Of a DNA stretch of 64,000 nucleotides, positions 61,310-64,000 are shown piece by piece. Below the pieces are notes generated by a model. The model was given only the letters and a program-made list of their open reading frames with translations. It was not told the DNA's origin and searched no databases. Position 1 is the stretch's first letter. Each line of letters opens with the position of its first letter. Position numbers and translations under genes: made by a program. The DNA is from Amycolatopsis regifaucium (GTDB lineage Bacteria; Actinomycetota; Actinomycetes; Mycobacteriales; Pseudonocardiaceae). The stretch lies in NCBI RefSeq assembly GCF_001613935.1, contig NZ_LQCI01000003.1, positions 1 through 64,000 of the forward strand, written 5' to 3'.

Positions 61310-62209
61310 TTGACGCTGACCGACACCCGAGTCGACGACAGTTACCCGACCCGCATCACGGGTAAGCCCGAACATCTCCCCCGTACACATCCCACCGTCT
61401 GGGGTACCGAGGCCGATGGTCCCCTCGACGGGGCCACCCTCGCCAACCACGAGGCCCGCGGCTACACCGTCGTCGACCAGCTGTTGTCGCCTGGCGAGGT
61501 CCAGACGTACTGGCAGGAACTCGTCCGCCTGTCGTCGGGGGACCACCGCGACGACGAGCGCGTCATCACCGAGGCCAAGACCGGTGAGGTCCGCTCCATC
61601 TTCGACGTGCACGAGACCAGCGAGCTGATCGCGGAACTCGTCCGCGATCCCCGCGTGCTCGACCGGGCCCGGCAGATCCTCGGCTCCGAGGTCTACATCC
61701 ACCAGAGCCGCGTGAACTACATGCCCGGGTTCAAGGGCACCGGCTTCTACTGGCACTCGGACTTCGAGACCTGGCACGCCGAGGACGGCATGCCCGCCCC
61801 TCGCGCGGTCAGCTGCTCCATCGCGCTCACCGACAACTACCCGTTCAACGGCGGGCTGATGGTGATGCCTGGGTCGCAGCGGACCTTCGTCCAATGCGCC
61901 GGGGAAACCCCGGAGAACAACTACAAGAGTTCGCTGAAAGAGCAGCGGGTCGGTGTCCCGAGCGAGGAAGACATCACCAAACTCGCCGCGGAATACGGAA
62001 TCGACCAATTCACCGGGCAGGCCGGTTCGGCGCTCTGGTTCGATTCGAATGTGATGCACGGTTCGGCGAACAACATCACGCCGTACCCGCGGTCGAACAT
62101 CTTCGTGGTGTTCAACAGCGTCGAGAACGCGCTGCGGGAACCGTTCGCCGCGATCGAGCCGCGTCCCGCGTTCATCGCCGGCCGCGACTCGACTCCGCTG
62201 ACGCGCTGA
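61310..62209 (+). CDS. ectD: ectoine hydroxylase EctD
   Basis: 299 residues with a TTG start at 61310 behind GAGGAGG. Fe(II)/2-oxoglutarate dioxygenase: SRVNYMPGFKGTGFYWHSDF (His-x-Asp of the iron site, about 148), MPAPRAVSCSIALTDN and the distal His in SNVMHGSANNI (about 249). It converts ectoine to 5-hydroxyectoine, a stress protectant. Last gene of the operon; two strong hairpins follow. Confidence 0.96.
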   Translation: MTLTDTRVDDSYPTRITGKPEHLPRTHPTVWGTEADGPLDGATLANHEARGYTVVDQLLSPGEVQTYWQELVRLSSGDHRDDERVITEAKTGEVRSIFDVHETSELIAELVRDPRVLDRARQILGSEVYIHQSRVNYMPGFKGTGFYWHSDFETWHAEDGMPAPRAVSCSIALTDNYPFNGGLMVMPGSQRTFVQCAGETPENNYKSSLKEQRVGVPSEEDITKLAAEYGIDQFTGQAGSALWFDSNVMHGSANNITPYPRSNIFVVFNSVENALREPFAAIEPRPAFIAGRDSTPLTR

Positions 62210-62377
62210 CGAAACCGCAGGTAGCGAAGGCCTTGATGGGGCGCCTGTAGCTGTTGGTGTGCGCCCTGTTACGTTGTCGCCACGTGACTGGGCCAGTGGG
62301 CTCGCTCACGTAGGTGTTGTCGACGACCGAACGGGTTCTTCGCTCGGGGTGAGCCCACCCGGACGGACGTGGACGCC

Positions 62378-62423
62378 GATGTCCGATGTGGGTCGCGCCC
62401 CCAGGCGGCCCAAATCGGACATC
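62378..62423. repeat. 10-bp inverted repeat after ectD
   Basis: GATGTCCGAT at 62378-62387 pairs with ATCGGACATC at 62414-62423, with further partial GGG/CCC pairing inside. It is the first of three consecutive hairpins in the 390-bp gap between ectD and the SARP gene, where no gene is supported. Confidence 0.55.
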
Positions 62424-62427
62424 CCCC

Positions 62428-62474
62428 GGCTCCGTGCCCATCAGATCGGGACTGATGGGCACGGAGCCTTTTTT
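62428..62474 (+). terminator. strong intrinsic terminator of ectABCD
   Basis: GGCTCCGTGCCCATCAG at 62428-62444 pairs perfectly over 17 bp with 62452-62468, loop of 7 nt, followed by six T (62469-62474). It is the most classical rho-independent terminator in the window. Confidence 0.92.
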
Positions 62475-62477
62475 GGT

Positions 62478-62523
62478 CTCGTGAGCGGTAATAACGGTTA
62501 GCACCGTCATTACCGCTCACGAG
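62478..62523 (+). terminator. second terminator, hairpin family B copy 2
   Basis: Arms 62478-62497 and 62504-62523 pair over 20 bp with one mismatch, followed by GCTTTTC. The arm CGTGAGCGGTAAT is nearly identical to CGTGAGTGGTAAT at 13590, with the T-to-C change matched by a compensating A-to-G change in the other arm. It provides backup termination before the SARP gene. Confidence 0.8.
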
Positions 62524-62601
62524 GCTTTTCTGGTTGACGGCGTCTTCGCGCGGTAGGTTGGCTACTCCGGTAAGGGGAGAGATCGGGGGAGGGGGCTTGT
62601 C

Positions 62602-64000
62602 ATGGGCGAAAGCGGTTCCCCTGCCCGTTTCCAGCTTCTCGGTCCCGTGCGGCTTCTCGACGGCGACCGGCCGGTTCCCATCGGCGGTCCCGGTGTCCGC
62701 GGTCTTCTCGCGCTGCTGGCCTTGAAGGTCAACAAGGTCGTCGCGCTCGACGAGATCATCGACGCGCTGTGGGGGCACGACCCGCCCGCCACCGCCCGCA
62801 CGATCGTCCACGGCAACGTCTCCCACCTGCGGCGGGTACTCCGCGACATCCAGGGTGACCATCCGCGCGGTGCCCAGATCCTCACCGCGCCGCCCGGCTA
62901 TCAGCTCACCGTCGACCCCGACCGGATCGACGTCCATCGCGCCCGCTCGCTGCTGGAACGGGCGGCCACCGAGGACCCGGAAAAAGCGTCCGAACTGCTC
63001 GCCGAGGCTCTCGCCCTGTGGCAGGGGCCCGCGCTCGCCGGGGTCCCGGGTTCGGTCCGTGCCCCCGAACTGGAGGATCTGCGGCTCGCCGTCCACGGCG
63101 CCAGGGTCGACGCGGATCTCGAACTCGGCAGGCACGCGGAGCTGATCGTCGAACTCAGCCCGCTGGTCCGGGCCAAGCCCCTCGCCGAGCGCACGGCCGG
63201 GCAGCTGATGCGCGCCCTGTACCACGCCGGGCGCCGCGGCGACGCGCTCGAGCTGTACCGCACGGTCTCGCGGGCGACCCTGCGCACCCTCGGCGTCGAA
63301 CCGGGTGCGGACCTGCGCTGGCTGCACGAACGGGTGCTCAACGACGACCTGCCGGTCAAGGTCGTCGCGGAACCGAAGGCCGAACCGGCCGCGACACCGG
63401 TGCAGCAGTTGCCGCCCGCCGTGCCGAATCTCGCCGGTCGCGAGGCCGATCTCGCTTGGCTCGACGAGCTCGCTGATCGCGCCGAAGCGGGTGAGACGGC
63501 CGTCGGCGTGGTCAGCGGGACCGCCGGGATCGGCAAGAGCAGCCTGGTGGTGTGGTGGGCCCATCGCGCCGCCCGCCGCTTCCCCGACGGCATCCTCTTC
63601 GCCTCCTTGCGCGGTTTCGACCCGCACCACCCGCCGCTGGAACCCGCCGAACTGCTCACCCAGTTCCTGCTCGGGCTCGGCGTCCCGGCCGAAGGCATCC
63701 CCGATCAGGTCCACGAACGCATCGCCCTCTACCGCTCGATGATCGCCGGGCGCCGGATGCTGGTGCTCCTCGACAACGCCCGCTCCGCCGAGCAGGTGCG
63801 GCCGCTGCTGCCGCCGGGCTCCCGGTCGATGACCCTGGTGACCAGCCGCTCCCGACTCGACGGGCTCGCCGTGTCCAACGCCGCCAAACTGCGCGTCCTC
63901 GGCACGCTCGCCCCCGGTGACGCCGTCCGGCTGATCGAGGAACTCGCCGGGCCGGCCGGGTTCGATCTCAACCACGCGCTCGCCCGGCTCTGTGGCTATC
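62602..64000 (+). CDS. SARP-family transcriptional activator, cut by the window end
   Basis: 466 residues visible from ATG at 62602 (GGGGGAGGGGG upstream); the frame runs off the end. Winged helix (FQLLGPVRLLDGDRPVPIGG, IIDALWGHDPPATARTIVHG), transcriptional activation domain (about 100-245) and NB-ARC with Walker A SGTAGIGKSSLVVWWAHRAA (about 303-312) and Walker B RRMLVLLDNA. Same class as the regulator at 20093-21367 but longer, reaching LRVLGTLAPGDAVRLIEELA beyond the point where that one stops. Possible regulator of a cluster further right; no reason to link it to ectoine. Confidence 0.9.
   Translation, partial: MGESGSPARFQLLGPVRLLDGDRPVPIGGPGVRGLLALLALKVNKVVALDEIIDALWGHDPPATARTIVHGNVSHLRRVLRDIQGDHPRGAQILTAPPGYQLTVDPDRIDVHRARSLLERAATEDPEKASELLAEALALWQGPALAGVPGSVRAPELEDLRLAVHGARVDADLELGRHAELIVELSPLVRAKPLAERTAGQLMRALYHAGRRGDALELYRTVSRATLRTLGVEPGADLRWLHERVLNDDLPVKVVAEPKAEPAATPVQQLPPAVPNLAGREADLAWLDELADRAEAGETAVGVVSGTAGIGKSSLVVWWAHRAARRFPDGILFASLRGFDPHHPPLEPAELLTQFLLGLGVPAEGIPDQVHERIALYRSMIAGRRMLVLLDNARSAEQVRPLLPPGSRSMTLVTSRSRLDGLAVSNAAKLRVLGTLAPGDAVRLIEELAGPAGFDLNHALARLCGY

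Noticed and set aside
62269..63975. 568-codon leftward frame opposite the SARP gene
   Set aside because: Antisense shadow of a GC-rich gene; no recognisable domain, no start signals.

Overview
This is a high-GC actinobacterial chromosome segment. Codon use is strongly GC3-biased, many genes start with GTG or TTG, and the gene content includes geosmin synthase, SARP regulators, a MoxR/DUF58/transglutaminase operon, a CGNR zinc-finger protein, a mycothiol-type maleylpyruvate isomerase relative, ectABCD and a rodlin/chaplin-like protein. Together these fit a filamentous Pseudonocardiaceae member, most likely Amycolatopsis or a close relative. That is inference from gene content; no rRNA or other phylogenetic marker lies in the window. 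No tRNA, rRNA, CRISPR array, IS transposase or prophage was seen.

Layout. 1-6 kb: small secreted or cell-surface proteins (rodlin-like protein, two lipoproteins including a polysaccharide deacetylase, a DUF3152 metalloprotease-like protein). 6-10.2 kb: MoxR ATPase, DUF58 and TgpA-type operon. 10.5-13.5 kb: a polymorphic toxin (signal peptide, four 53-56-residue repeats, Hint domain, RNase-like C-terminus) followed by its probable immunity gene. 13.6-18.1 kb: secreted and membrane proteins, including a receptor-like pseudokinase and an FN3-containing protein. 18.1-22.7 kb: a regulatory block of histidine kinase/response regulator, a truncated SARP, a LuxR-type regulator and an orphan response regulator. 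22.7-27.8 kb: assorted enzymes and an ArsR-SRPBCC fusion with a clear promoter/operator. 27.9-31.6 kb: geosmin synthase and a GH64 beta-1,3-glucanase with a DasR-like site. 31.9-37.2 kb: a ShbA/SigD-like sigma factor, LysR, Rsm22-type methyltransferase, an ECF42 sigma factor with its DGPF (YCII) partner, and a degenerate sigma-like gene. 37.3-43.3 kb: SNase-like protein, IclR, CoA-binding protein, hydratase/decarboxylase pair and an alpha/beta hydrolase. 44.3-48.9 kb: boxC-boxB-benzoate-CoA ligase for aerobic benzoyl-CoA catabolism. 49.0-51.1 kb: an Mhq-like quinone/catechol detoxification module (MarR, ring-cleaving VOC dioxygenase, esterase). 51.1-58.9 kb: dipeptidase, LapA-like, DUF4393/DUF445 and a large patatin-like membrane protein. 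59.1-62.2 kb: ectABCD for hydroxyectoine synthesis. 62.6 kb to the end: a second SARP regulator, cut by the window edge.

The most unusual signal is not a protein gene. Palindromic elements are scattered in the intergenic spaces and some form families. The clearest is a 64-nt hairpin (25-nt arms, 14-nt loop) at 36718-36781, 48915-48978 and 55738-55801. Its stems show compensatory base changes between copies, and two copies reach into the 3' ends of genes, supplying stop codons and, in the benzoate-CoA ligase gene, the last residues including a rare TTA codon. A second hairpin family occurs at 13590-13630 and 62478-62523. A separate 157-bp imperfect palindrome separates the DGPF gene from its ECF42 sigma factor. 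Conventional terminators punctuate many convergent or operon-end junctions.

Most genes are organised as short overlapping pairs (ATGA or GTGA junctions), so several functional pairings are well supported by context: HK/RR, SARP/LuxR, DUF58/TgpA, dioxygenase/esterase, hydratase/decarboxylase and toxin/immunity.
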